From assembly GCF_001010415.1 (NCBI RefSeq), contig NZ_JPLE01000040.1, forward strand, positions 1 through 33,721: 33,721 bases of DNA, read 5' to 3'. Below the pieces are notes generated by a model. It made no database searches. It was not told the origin of the DNA and saw nothing but the letters and a program-made list of their open reading frames with translations. This DNA comes from Xanthomonas pisi DSM 18956. Its GTDB lineage: Bacteria > Pseudomonadota > Gammaproteobacteria > Xanthomonadales > Xanthomonadaceae. The translations under genes were made by a program, and so were the position numbers. Position 1 is the stretch's first letter. The number at the start of each line of letters is the position of its first letter. Below are positions 16,120 through 25,011 of this stretch, piece after piece.

Positions 16120-17178
16120 ATGTCAGAGACTCCGCCACCGCGCCGCCCCCTGGCCACCTTTCTGCGCGCAACGCCACCGCCTGCACCGACGTTGATGCAA
16201 CCGCCTGTGCTGCCGGCCAGCGCGCCAACGGAACCGGTGGTGCCGATGCCCGCGGCCGAGCTGCCCGCTGCACCCGTATCGCCACCGGTGCCTGCGCCCG
16301 GGGTCGCTGCAGCGGACGTGCCGGTCGTGAGTGCGCCGCCTACCGCGCTGGCACAGCCCGCTGATGCAGACGGCAGCGCCCATCCAGACCACGCCGGGCT
16401 GCAGGACACCGCGGCGCATGCACGCGTGGCGCCGCAGCTGGCGCTCGAGCAGGACACGGCAGGCGTGGCGCCAGGCGACACCACGACCGACACCGCGCCC
16501 CATCGCGCACCCGACGCCGCAGACCGGCAGGAGAGTGAGGCTCTCGATGCGGGCGGCATCGACGCGTCCACCGGCGAGCTCGCAGCCGACGCACAGCACG
16601 ACCACGCCGCCGGGCAGGCGCGCGCCCACGCGACGCCGATGCATCCCCTGCCCGCGCCCGCCGTGGCAGCGCCCACCTTCGCCCGCCGTGGACCCGGCCG
16701 CCCACGGCTGCGTGCCAGCGGGCGGCAGTGGGCGCTGTTGCTCGGCCTGGCCGGTTTGCTGGGCCTGCAGATCGTCATCGCCGACCGCGCGCATCTGGCC
16801 GGCGACGCGCGCTGGCGGCCGCTGGTGGCCAGCGCCTGCGCGGTGGTGCGCTGCACGCTGCCGGCGTGGCGCGATCCGGCCACGCTGACCCTGCTCAATC
16901 GCGACGTGCGCCCGCTGCCGGGCGTGTCCGGCGTGCTGGAGATCCAGGCCAGCTTCCGCAACGATGCGCGCTGGGCGCAGGCCTGGCCCTGGTTGCAGCT
17001 GTCGCTGTCCGATGCCGATGGGCGGGTGATCGGCACCCGGGTGCTGTCGCCGCAGGAATATCTGGGCCAGGCGCCGGCCGAGCACGACACGCTGGCGCCG
17101 GGTCAGGCCGTGCAGGTGGCGTTTCGCGTCCGCGAACCGGCCGCCAGCACCGCCGCCTTCAGTTTCGACTTCCGCTAA
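16120..17178 (+). CDS. DUF3426-type membrane protein, apparently without the usual zinc ribbon
   Basis: A 352-residue protein from the ATG at 16120; a TTG at 16087 would add 11 residues. A long Pro/Ala-rich low-complexity region (about 1-200) is followed by one membrane segment (about 206-222, LLLGLAGLLGLQIVIAD) and a C-terminal extracytoplasmic domain (about 225-352) with VRCTLPAWRDPATLTLLNRDVRPLPG, EIQASFRNDARWAQAWP and LSPQEYLG, typical of DUF3426. Family members usually begin with a CxxC-x(n)-CxxC zinc ribbon (MJ0042 type). No such motif occurs here or in the in-frame codons back to the stop at 15940. The gene precedes fis, where DUF3426 genes often sit. Function unknown. Confidence 0.75.
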   Translation: MSETPPPRRPLATFLRATPPPAPTLMQPPVLPASAPTEPVVPMPAAELPAAPVSPPVPAPGVAAADVPVVSAPPTALAQPADADGSAHPDHAGLQDTAAHARVAPQLALEQDTAGVAPGDTTTDTAPHRAPDAADRQESEALDAGGIDASTGELAADAQHDHAAGQARAHATPMHPLPAPAVAAPTFARRGPGRPRLRASGRQWALLLGLAGLLGLQIVIADRAHLAGDARWRPLVASACAVVRCTLPAWRDPATLTLLNRDVRPLPGVSGVLEIQASFRNDARWAQAWPWLQLSLSDADGRVIGTRVLSPQEYLGQAPAEHDTLAPGQAVQVAFRVREPAASTAAFSFDFR

Positions 17179-17278
17179 GCGGACACAACCTCGCCCGCTC
17201 GCCACAGGGGCGTGGCGAGCGATGAGGTCACGCGCTAGACTCACTCCCCCTCGCCGGCCACGCGCCCCGGCCTCGTGA

Positions 17279-17566
<288 letters not shown>

Positions 17567-17569
17567 ATC

Positions 17570-17597
17570 GGGAATCGGGAATCGGGATTGGGGAATC
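17570..17597 (+). repeat. Four-heptamer repeat element after fis
   Basis: Heptamers GGGAATC, GGGAATC, GGGATTG, GGGAATC, then GTAAGAGCG, starting 3 nt after the fis stop. The tail matches the element after accB (GCAAGAGCG) at 8 of 9 positions. Confidence 0.85.
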
Positions 17598-17661
17598 GTA
17601 AGAGCGTTGCTGCGTCGTTGACTGGCACCGCACCTGTGGTGACCGTTTAGGAGCCGGGGGC

Positions 17662-18636
17662 TTACGCCCAGCCGTAGCGGATCAGGTGGAAGAACACCGG
17701 GGCGGCGAAGCACACCGAGTCCAGCCGGTCCAGCACGCCGCCGTGGCCTTCGATCATGTGGCCCCAGTCCTTGATGCCGCGATCGCGCTTGATCGCCGAC
17801 ATCACCAGGCCGCCGAAGAACCCCATCAGGTTGGCCACCAGCGCCAGCCCGAAGGCATGCCACGGCGCGAACGGGGTGATCCACCACAGCGCCATGCCCA
17901 GCAGGCTGGCCGACAGCACGCCGCCGACGAAGCCTTCCACCGTTTTGGACGGCGACAGTTTCGGCGCGATCAGATGGCGGCCGGCCAACTTGCCCCAGAC
18001 GTACTGCAAGACATCCGAGGACTGCACCACGATCACCAGGAAGGCGATCAACAACAGGTTACGCCCGGCATACCCGGGGATTTCCAGATTCAGCAATGCG
18101 GGCACGTGCGAGATGCAGAACACGCTGATCATCAAGCCCCACTGCACCTTGGCAGTGCGCTCCAGATAACGCGTGGTATCGCCGCCGATGGTGGCCAGGA
18201 TCGGCAACACCAAGAATGCATAGACCGGAATCAGCAGCGTGTACATGCCATACCAACCGGTCCACACCAGCCCGTATTGCCACGGCAGCACGATGTAGAA
18301 GGCGGCCAGCAAGGCGTAGTAATCGCCGCGCCGCGTCGGGGCGAGCGTGATGAACTCGCGCAGCGCAAACAACGACACCAATGCGAACAGGCCGATCACC
18401 CCGGCGCGCCCGAACACGAATGCGATGCCGACCACCGCCGCCATCACCCACCAGGCGCGAATGCGTGCCACCAGGTTGTCCAGCACCGCGCTCGGGTGCG
18501 CGCGTGCGCGCCAACGCAGCGTTTCGGAAATCAACGTGGCAATGATCAAGACCAGTGCGATGCCGCTGAACAACCACAGCGTCTGCTGATGCATCGAAGA
18601 CTGCTGCAACTGGCCGCTGAAGACATAGGGATTCAT
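17662..18636 (-). CDS. CdsA-family phosphatidate cytidylyltransferase (YnbB-like)
   Basis: Integral membrane enzyme of 324 residues expected to activate a phosphatidate-type lipid with CTP to give a CDP-lipid. About eight hydrophobic segments are visible. The C-terminal CdsA signature is intact: SAIKRDRGIKDWG followed by HGGVLDRLD (residues about 280-306), with the conserved Lys, Asp and the HGG...DR..D metal site. It is the last gene of the eight-gene operon and its ATG overlaps the plsC-like stop (ATGA). Context suggests that it is not the housekeeping cdsA, which usually lies near uppS and dxr, but a dedicated second copy like E. coli YnbB. Substrate unknown. Confidence 0.88.
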   Translation of the reverse strand: MNPYVFSGQLQQSSMHQQTLWLFSGIALVLIIATLISETLRWRARAHPSAVLDNLVARIRAWWVMAAVVGIAFVFGRAGVIGLFALVSLFALREFITLAPTRRGDYYALLAAFYIVLPWQYGLVWTGWYGMYTLLIPVYAFLVLPILATIGGDTTRYLERTAKVQWGLMISVFCISHVPALLNLEIPGYAGRNLLLIAFLVIVVQSSDVLQYVWGKLAGRHLIAPKLSPSKTVEGFVGGVLSASLLGMALWWITPFAPWHAFGLALVANLMGFFGGLVMSAIKRDRGIKDWGHMIEGHGGVLDRLDSVCFAAPVFFHLIRYGWA

Positions 18637-19265
18637 GCGCGCGCCTCCAGTTGATCCGGCGACAACGCCAGCAGCGCCTCGCGTGCACGCGCCAGGAACG
18701 CGTCCTTGCCTTCATCGGCATCCAGCCGCAACGGCGCACCGAAGGTGGTGGTGCACAACAACGGCAGCGGCAACCACTTGCCCTTGGGCATCACGCGCTT
18801 GAGGTTGTCGATCCAAACCGGCACGAACTCCAGCTCCGGGCGTTGCCGCGCCAGGTGATACAGCCCGCTCTTGAACGGCAGCACGCCTTCGTCCGGGTTG
18901 CGCGTGCCTTCGGGAAACAGGATCAGCGAATCGCCGGCATCGATCGCATCGCACAGGCATTGGATCGGGTCGCGGGTGCGTTGCGCCGGGTTGCGTTCGA
19001 TCAGCACGCCATTGAACACCGCGTGGATCAGATAGCGCCGCAACGCGGTGCGTTGCCAGTAATCGGCTGCGGCCACCGGGCGCACTTCGTGTCGCAGGCT
19101 GGCCGGCAACGACGACCAGATCAGCACGAAATCGCCGTGGCTGGCGTGGTTGCCGTAATACACGCGGCGCTCGTTGGACGGCGCACAGCCGCGCCACAAC
19201 GCACGCGCGCCGGTCAAGGTACGGATGGCGCCGCTGCAGGCACGCGCAATCAAACGGGCAATCAT
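18633..19265 (-). CDS. PlsC-type 1-acylglycerol-3-phosphate acyltransferase
   Basis: Membrane-associated acyltransferase of 210 residues. The catalytic HX4D motif is NHASHGD (His40, Asp45) and the phosphate-binding motif is FPEGTRN (residues 117-123). A further block VPVWIDNLKRVMPKG is typical of the family. The reading frame continues upstream through the neighbour, but the ATG at 19265 gives a normal PlsC start and overlaps the upstream stop by ATGA. It probably adds an acyl chain to a lysophospholipid precursor before the CdsA-type enzyme activates it. E. coli ynbABCD has no such gene, so this is an addition to the pathway here. Confidence 0.88.
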   Translation of the reverse strand: MIARLIARACSGAIRTLTGARALWRGCAPSNERRVYYGNHASHGDFVLIWSSLPASLRHEVRPVAAADYWQRTALRRYLIHAVFNGVLIERNPAQRTRDPIQCLCDAIDAGDSLILFPEGTRNPDEGVLPFKSGLYHLARQRPELEFVPVWIDNLKRVMPKGKWLPLPLLCTTTFGAPLRLDADEGKDAFLARAREALLALSPDQLEARA

Positions 19266-19906
19266 GTCCACTCCAATGTGCGCACGATCATGCGCAGCCG
19301 CAGCACCACCGTCAGTAGCGCACCGGCGATCAACACCGCCAGCGCGCCGATCAATACCCATGCCGCGATGCGCGGCTGGCCCATCCACTGCCACGGCATC
19401 GCCAGCACGGTGCTCAGCGACAACCAGTGCATGCGCTGCACGCGCGCCATCGGCCCCTGCCGTGGCTCGGCGGTGCCGCAGGCCAGGCCGAGCATGCGCA
19501 CGTAGGCGGTGGCCACGCAGCACAGCGCCGCTGCCCAGCCCAGTTGCGCGGCCCACGGCACGCTGGCCTGCAGGCCGTAGCCCAGCCCGACGCAGACCAG
19601 CACATCCGACAGGCGGTCCGGCGCATCGTTGTAGACCTCACCAGCGCGCGATACCAGCCGCGTCTGTCGCGCCAGCACGCCATCCAGGCGGTTGCACCAC
19701 AGCCGCCCCTGCAGACCGAGCAAGGCCAGCAGCAGGGGCGCGACGCCTTCGCGCGCCGGTGCGCTCAAGGCGATGTAGAACATCGCCCCGGCCAGCGCGG
19801 CGAAGGCGATTCCGGCCCACGACACGCCATTGGGCGTGGCGCCGCGTCCGCGCAAGGCGCGTGCCCAGCGCTGGCGTCGTTGCAACAGGGTCTGTCTGCG
19901 TTGCAT
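19262..19906 (-). CDS. CDP-alcohol phosphatidyltransferase, second paralogue in the operon
   Basis: Membrane enzyme of 214 residues with about five hydrophobic segments and a very basic N terminus. The CDP-alcohol signature reads N72-RL-DG-VL-AR-x8-G89-EVY-N93-DAP-D97. In characterised family members the positions of N72 and N93 are Asp and bind metal. The YnbA-like paralogue at 25012-25626 has the same two Asn at the same residue numbers. The ATG at 19906 shares one base with the upstream TGA; an in-frame start at 19936 would overlap the upstream gene more. The head group transferred is unknown. Confidence 0.82.
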   Translation of the reverse strand: MQRRQTLLQRRQRWARALRGRGATPNGVSWAGIAFAALAGAMFYIALSAPAREGVAPLLLALLGLQGRLWCNRLDGVLARQTRLVSRAGEVYNDAPDRLSDVLVCVGLGYGLQASVPWAAQLGWAAALCCVATAYVRMLGLACGTAEPRQGPMARVQRMHWLSLSTVLAMPWQWMGQPRIAAWVLIGALAVLIAGALLTVVLRLRMIVRTLEWT

Positions 19907-21402
19907 CAGTCGCCTCCTCCGCCGCAGCCACCACATCCACCGCCACCGTCTCCACCTCCACTATCTCCACCACCACTGTCGCCGCCACCGCCGCAACTGC
20001 TGCCGCTGCTGTCGGTGTTGCCGGGCGTCGGCGCGCGCAGCGTGTGATAGCTCACCCATGGCGTGCCCACCAACGCGACGGTGCCGTACAACGCCACCGC
20101 TTCGCCGGGATCGTTGCCGGTGCGCGCCGCGTCGGGCCTGACCGTCGATCTGCGCTCGCGCAGGCGCGCATCGCCGGCCCCGCTGCGGCGTACCGGCACC
20201 AGCAAGAATCCCAGCACCAGCATGCTGACCAGCACCATCAAGGCCAGCAGATAGCCCACCGGATAGCCCCCCTGCAGCCCGATCACCAGCTTGCAGGCGC
20301 CCAGGCCCCATAGCGCGGCCACCGGAACTGCGCTCACCCCGCGCACCAGCAGCGCCGTGCGCCGATCCAGCAGCAACCCCTTGTCGATCAGGCGCTGCTG
20401 CACCGGTGCGGCCAGCGCGCGCAGCGCCTGCCATGCCAGCACCGGATCGTCTCCATCGCGCACGCGTTGCAGTGCCGGCTGCAGCGCCGCCGGCACTGCA
20501 ACGCCCGGATCGCGACGTACCCACTTGCGCGCCTGCGCATCCTCATCGCGCTGCAGATGTACCGCATCGCAGGCCAGCAGGCGGGCGAACAGCAGATCGG
20601 CCACGCGACCGTCGCCACCGCTCAGACAGGCCAGTTCCATCGCATCGACCGCATCCACCGGCCGCAGATGCACGCTGCCGCGCAGGCGCCGCCGCAACCA
20701 CGCCGATGCCGACCAGGCCAGGCCGATCCCCACCGCAAACAACGCCAGAAAACTGCTGCCGCGCCAGTGCAGCGGCGAGGCGACCTCCCCGTTGCCGGCA
20801 ACCACGCTAATCACCAGCGTCGCCACGGCCCAGACGAGCACCGTGCCGATGCCTGCGCCGCGCTGCGCGTGCATCGGCTCGCCGCGCAGGGCACGCAGGC
20901 TGGCCTCGGCATCGTGTTGCTGCGCAGGCGTGGCTGCCGGCGGCGGCGATGGTGCAGGCCAGACCTGCACCGGCGGCTGCCCGAAGTGTGTGCGGTAGCG
21001 CTCCAGGGTCTGCCGATACTGCGCCTGGAAACGCGCAGCGTCGTCGCTACCACCGCGTCCGGGCTGATGATGCAGGGTGGTCTGCAACACCTGTGGGCAG
21101 AACTGCTGCCAATACTCGCGGGTATCGGTGAGATGGGTGTGCCAGACCTGATCGACCAGGGGGCTGGGCGTCACATCGTGGGTGTCGGTGCACGCCAGAA
21201 AACAGAAGCGCCGGTATTCGTCTACCGCTTGCTGCGCCTGCGCCACGCTGCACTGGGCCTGCCTGGCGACACGCCGCACGAAGGCGGGCAAGGCATCGGC
21301 ATCGCCGCCAAAACGATACGCCTGCAAGCGCTGCCACAACGCCTGCTGCGCCGCAGTGGCCTGCATCGGTTCGGGCTGACCGGAGCGGTGCGCGTCGCTC
21401 AT
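19906..21402 (-). CDS. TIGR04222-type membrane protein with Cys/Gly-rich tail
   Basis: A 498-residue protein. Residues about 10-140 resemble the glycine-rich-domain/DUF1399 type, with the VDQVWHTHLTDTREYW motif near residue 90. A Pro-rich linker is followed by membrane segments near 190-240 (GTVLVWAVATLVISVVAG; FLALFAVGIGLAW) and later ones near 385-430, with a soluble helical part between. The C terminus is an almost pure Cys/Gly/Ser/Asp run (SSCGGGGDSGGGDSGGG and more), the hallmark of the uncharacterised TIGR04222 family. The start is the ATG at 21402, which overlaps the upstream stop by 4 nt. Its presence inside a lipid operon is the main clue to function; it could be a surface or scaffold protein. 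Confidence 0.75.
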   Translation of the reverse strand: MSDAHRSGQPEPMQATAAQQALWQRLQAYRFGGDADALPAFVRRVARQAQCSVAQAQQAVDEYRRFCFLACTDTHDVTPSPLVDQVWHTHLTDTREYWQQFCPQVLQTTLHHQPGRGGSDDAARFQAQYRQTLERYRTHFGQPPVQVWPAPSPPPAATPAQQHDAEASLRALRGEPMHAQRGAGIGTVLVWAVATLVISVVAGNGEVASPLHWRGSSFLALFAVGIGLAWSASAWLRRRLRGSVHLRPVDAVDAMELACLSGGDGRVADLLFARLLACDAVHLQRDEDAQARKWVRRDPGVAVPAALQPALQRVRDGDDPVLAWQALRALAAPVQQRLIDKGLLLDRRTALLVRGVSAVPVAALWGLGACKLVIGLQGGYPVGYLLALMVLVSMLVLGFLLVPVRRSGAGDARLRERRSTVRPDAARTGNDPGEAVALYGTVALVGTPWVSYHTLRAPTPGNTDSSGSSCGGGGDSGGGDSGGGDGGGGCGGCGGGGD

Positions 21403-21842
21403 CCCAATACCCGCAATGCCAGTGCCGCGACCAAGCACAGCAGCTGCGCCGCCACGCTCGCCAGTTGCCAGCGCAGCAAGCGGCGCATGCCGACCCAGCG
21501 CGCCGACCAATCACGCGTGGACGGCAGCGTCGCACGCAGGCCGATGGCATGCAGCGCCGTATCGAGCTGTTGCGCAGCGTGGGTTGGGTCGCTGCCGCGC
21601 GCCATCTGCGCGATCACGCCCTCCAGCAGGTCGACATCCAGGCCCACGCGCAATGCCCAATAGCGCTGCATCAGCCCGGCCGCTGCGCTGAGCGCAAAAC
21701 TCAGTTGTATCAACGGCGGCGCCTCGGCAACTCCCAGCAAGGCGATGGCAGCCGCCAGCAGCAGCAACGAGAACCGGTCCAGGGGCGCGCCCTGGCGCAA
21801 CACCGCACGCATGGCTGCCAAGGTCATCGGGGATGTGTTCAT
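21399..21842 (-). CDS. Small three-helix membrane protein of unknown function
   Basis: A 147-residue protein with hydrophobic stretches at about residues 23-40 (FSLLLLAAAIALLGVAEA), 42-58 and 127-145 (SVAAQLLCLVAALALRVL), separated by an amphipathic helical part (VDLLEGVIAQMARG...AAQQLDTALHAIGL). No domain is recognised. The ATG overlaps the YnbD-like stop and its own TGA overlaps the next ATG, so it is tightly coupled on both sides and probably belongs to a membrane complex formed by the operon products. Confidence 0.7.
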   Translation of the reverse strand: MNTSPMTLAAMRAVLRQGAPLDRFSLLLLAAAIALLGVAEAPPLIQLSFALSAAAGLMQRYWALRVGLDVDLLEGVIAQMARGSDPTHAAQQLDTALHAIGLRATLPSTRDWSARWVGMRRLLRWQLASVAAQLLCLVAALALRVLG

Positions 21843-23176
21843 TGCAGACTCCGCTCGGCCGCGCTGTCGTTGTGTGGGTGCGCCATACACGCAGCCACGA
21901 TGGCAGCGCGATGCTGCGCGCCCAGCACGATCGACGCGCGTGCGCTGCGCAGCTGCGCGATGGCCGCGTCCACATCGCTGCTGCGGCCACTGCGCACCAA
22001 CCAGGTCGCGACGCTGGCGGCGCTGCGCGAGTAGCCCAGTGCGCAGCACACCAGCACCGGGCCGTGCACGCGCGCCGCCTCGATCGCATCGGCGGCGGCG
22101 CGCAGCTGCACAGGCGCAGGCGCCACCAGATCCAGCATCGGCAACGCGCGGTCCTGCGCGCGTGCGGCGTACAGGGACAACTCCGCACTCACGTCCACCA
22201 CCGCGGCGAAGCTTGCGCGCTGGCCGGGCAGCGGAATACGCCCCAACCACACGTCATCGCAGACCGCGCGCGGCAACGGGTCGCGCCGCGTCCAGAGCCG
22301 CGAGTTGCACCAGGCCGCCAGCAGATACGGCGCATACAACCAGCGCGCAGCCAGACTCAGCCCGCCATCGCTGCGTTTCTGAAATCCGAGCGCGCCAAGC
22401 GCTGCATAGTTCAGCGCGACCAGGCCCAGCGACAGGCTCACCCACAACGCCCATAACCCGGCGCCGCCGCTGCGCAGCGCCGCTGCGGCGCTGGCGACTG
22501 CGCCGAGCAGATACAACGCCGCCAAACGCCAACGCCGCCGATCGCGCGCCAGTTGCGCCTGCGCAAACGGTGCGGCGATACGCTCCGGCCACAGCCACAC
22601 GCACAGCCACCCGGCCGCAAGCCCGGTGGGGATATCCAGGAAATGGTGTTGATACGTGGTCAGCACCGACACGCCGATCAGGCCGAACCAACCATGCAAC
22701 AGCCAGCGCCACACACCGGACAGATGCTGCCCATAGCGCACCCACAGCACCACCAGCAACACGATGTGCAGCGACGGCGCCTGATTGAACGGCTTGTCGA
22801 AGCCCAGCAGCACGGCAAACAACCAGCCGAACACACCCTGCGTGTCCGGGCGCACGAAGCTGTACCGCAACGGCCACAGCACAAAACACGTGACGCAGAG
22901 CACTTGCGCGCTGAGCAGGCGCAGCGCGTGCGTATCCAGTTCGCGGCGGGTACGGCAGACAAAGAACGAGGCGGCGTAGAACAGGTCGATCGTCCAGTAC
23001 GGCACGATGGTCCACGGCCAGAACGGCATGCCGTGTTCCCAGCCGAACACCACCGACGGCACGTGCTGCGCACGCCCGGCCAGCGTATTGGCCAGGCCAT
23101 AGCTGAGGAAGAAAAACGGCCCCAGCAACGCCAACCACAGCGCGGCACGACCGGTCGGGCGCGCGCCATGCGTCAT
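21839..23176 (-). CDS. PAP2-family phosphatase fused to a dual-specificity protein phosphatase domain (YnbD-like)
   Basis: A 445-residue inner-membrane fusion. The N-terminal part (about 10-300) has several membrane segments and PAP2-like motifs PSLH (134-137) and YQHHFLD (H177/H178 with D181). The C-terminal domain (about 305-435) is a cysteine-based DSP with the P-loop C378-ALGYS-R384-S and a probable general acid Asp349. The usual HC before the loop is CC here (C377). E. coli YnbD has the same architecture. DSP-type enzymes such as PTPMT1 dephosphorylate phosphatidylglycerophosphate and PAP2 enzymes act on lipid phosphates, so this protein could remove phosphates from the operon's lipid product. 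Start overlaps the YnbC-like stop (ATGA). Confidence 0.87.
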   Translation of the reverse strand: MTHGARPTGRAALWLALLGPFFFLSYGLANTLAGRAQHVPSVVFGWEHGMPFWPWTIVPYWTIDLFYAASFFVCRTRRELDTHALRLLSAQVLCVTCFVLWPLRYSFVRPDTQGVFGWLFAVLLGFDKPFNQAPSLHIVLLVVLWVRYGQHLSGVWRWLLHGWFGLIGVSVLTTYQHHFLDIPTGLAAGWLCVWLWPERIAAPFAQAQLARDRRRWRLAALYLLGAVASAAAALRSGGAGLWALWVSLSLGLVALNYAALGALGFQKRSDGGLSLAARWLYAPYLLAAWCNSRLWTRRDPLPRAVCDDVWLGRIPLPGQRASFAAVVDVSAELSLYAARAQDRALPMLDLVAPAPVQLRAAADAIEAARVHGPVLVCCALGYSRSAASVATWLVRSGRSSDVDAAIAQLRSARASIVLGAQHRAAIVAACMAHPHNDSAAERSLQ

Positions 23177-24927
23177 GCGTCGATCCGCTGCGCCATCGAC
23201 ACGGTGAAGATGCCGAATGCATCGATCCGCTGCGCCACCTTGCGGAAGCCTGCCGCCTCCACCAGCTCATCCATCTCCTGCTGGCTGCGCCGGCGCATCA
23301 CCCAGGCCACGCCATCGCGGTGACTGGTGAGGGCGCGCGCAATGAATTCCAGCTGCGGATGCCACGGCTGGCCGGTGTAGAGCAGATACCCGCCCGGCTG
23401 CACAGCCGCCGCCAGGCCGGCCAGCGAGCGCGCCACCTGGTCGTTGTCGGCAAACAGTTCGTACAAGCCCGACACCACCGCCAGGGTGGGCGCCGGCTGC
23501 ACCGCAGCCAGCGCGGCCGGGTCGAACGCATCGCCTTGCTCGAAACGGGCGATGTCGCCGGCGCCGAGCGTGCGAATCAACTCGCCGCCCTGGGTGACGT
23601 TGAGCGGGCTGAAATCGCGCAGCACGATGGCATCGGCGCGTTGCGCACCGCTGCCGAGCGCCTGGAGCACATAACGGCCGTGGCCTGCGGCCACATCGAG
23701 CACGCGCACCGGCAGGCCCGCCTGGCGCAGGCGGCCTGCCGCATCGCGCAGCAGCTCGCCCAGATGCGCGCCACGGATGCGGATGCCACGCCAACCGATC
23801 GCATCGAGATAATTGCGGTCGATCATGCGCCCCAACGGGCCACGTCCGCGCGCCTGATTGCGGTAGATGTAATCCAGCGTGCTGCCGGAATCGAAGCCGG
23901 TCTGCAGGCCCAATGCAATGCCCTCCGACAGCGTGCCGCCCAGACGCAGACCGGCACGCACGCCGCGCCAGCGCAGGTCCTGCAGGCTATTGCGTTGCGG
24001 CGGCCAGGCCAGACGTTCGGCTTCTTCGAAGCTGGGGCCGGCCCGATGCGCATCGCGCAATCGGGCGCGCAGCGGGGGCTGTGCGAAACGCGCCTGGATA
24101 AAGGCGCGAATCGGCACGATGGCCAGGGCGCGGTCGCGCTCGCCCAGGGTGTCGTGAAAAAATCCCGGCAGCCAATGCCGCTGCTTGATCGGCGAGCCCA
24201 GGTTCTCGTAGAACCGATCCTGCGGGCCGCGGTGCACCACAAAGTCCGAACCGGACACCAGCAACTGCGTCGGCACGGTGATCGCCTGTGCATCGGCTAC
24301 CACGCGGTCGGCCGCCGCGTACAGGCCCAGCAGCACGCGGACCGAGATCGGACGGGTGATCAGCGGATCGGTGCGGTAGCTTTCCACGCGCTGCGCATCG
24401 TGGGTGAGCCACTGCGGCTTGACGTAGCTGTTGACGAAAAAGTTGCCGCGCAGCGCATGCATCAGCGCCAGCCCGGCACGTGCGAACGGCACGTACAACT
24501 TGACCTTGAACGCCGGCGAGGCCAGCACCAGCGCGCGTAGCGGCGGTGCGTAATCGTGCACCCAGGTGGCTGCGACCACCGCGCCCACGCTCTGCGCGAC
24601 CACGGCGATGTCCTGCACCGCGATGCCATGCGTGGCGCACAGATGCGCGATGAAACTGTCCAGATCGCGCACCAGCGCCTCGAAGCCCGGCGCATCGCCA
24701 CGCGTCCCTGGCGAGCGGCCATTGCCGCGTGCATCCCAGGCGAAGAACTGCGCATCGGGCAGGTTCAATTCTTCGGCCAGATGCATCACCCGGCCGGAGT
24801 GCTCATGCCCACGGTGCAGCAGCACCACCGCCTTGGGTGCGGCACCTGCCAGCTGCGTCGGCCAATGCCGATAGAACAGCTGCGTGCCATCGAAACTGGC
24901 GAATTCCCGCTCTACGACATCACGCAT
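23173..24927 (-). CDS. Bifunctional alpha/beta hydrolase / class I SAM methyltransferase (YnbC-like)
   Basis: A 584-residue fusion. Residues about 1-290 form a serine-hydrolase domain like monoacylglycerol lipases: oxyanion region LLHRGHEHSGR (36-46), nucleophile AQSVG (Ser113), then the GSDFVVH Asp and FFHDTLGE His. Residues about 330-580 form a methyltransferase of the kind annotated with YnbC, with SAM motif I VLDVAAGHGRYV near 405-418. The ATG at 24927 has AGGA 7 nt upstream. Predicted job: deacylate or trim a lipid and methylate it, or act on two steps of one pathway. The C terminus repeats the hexapeptide AQRIDA within 20 residues. It lies 84 bp downstream of the YnbA-like gene and overlaps the YnbD-like gene. 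Confidence 0.88.
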   Translation of the reverse strand: MRDVVEREFASFDGTQLFYRHWPTQLAGAAPKAVVLLHRGHEHSGRVMHLAEELNLPDAQFFAWDARGNGRSPGTRGDAPGFEALVRDLDSFIAHLCATHGIAVQDIAVVAQSVGAVVAATWVHDYAPPLRALVLASPAFKVKLYVPFARAGLALMHALRGNFFVNSYVKPQWLTHDAQRVESYRTDPLITRPISVRVLLGLYAAADRVVADAQAITVPTQLLVSGSDFVVHRGPQDRFYENLGSPIKQRHWLPGFFHDTLGERDRALAIVPIRAFIQARFAQPPLRARLRDAHRAGPSFEEAERLAWPPQRNSLQDLRWRGVRAGLRLGGTLSEGIALGLQTGFDSGSTLDYIYRNQARGRGPLGRMIDRNYLDAIGWRGIRIRGAHLGELLRDAAGRLRQAGLPVRVLDVAAGHGRYVLQALGSGAQRADAIVLRDFSPLNVTQGGELIRTLGAGDIARFEQGDAFDPAALAAVQPAPTLAVVSGLYELFADNDQVARSLAGLAAAVQPGGYLLYTGQPWHPQLEFIARALTSHRDGVAWVMRRRSQQEMDELVEAAGFRKVAQRIDAFGIFTVSMAQRIDA

Positions 24928-25011
24928 CGGATCATCCTGAAATCAGTGAGAAGAGTGAGGGACGCGCAGCGCCCGGGCGAGGCGGCAGCGCCTGCCGTTG
25001 CGCGATGTCGA

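Noticed and set aside
17686..18654. Plus-strand open frame opposite the CdsA-type gene
   Set aside because: Gln/His/Arg-rich shadow; the minus strand has an intact CdsA signature and translational coupling.
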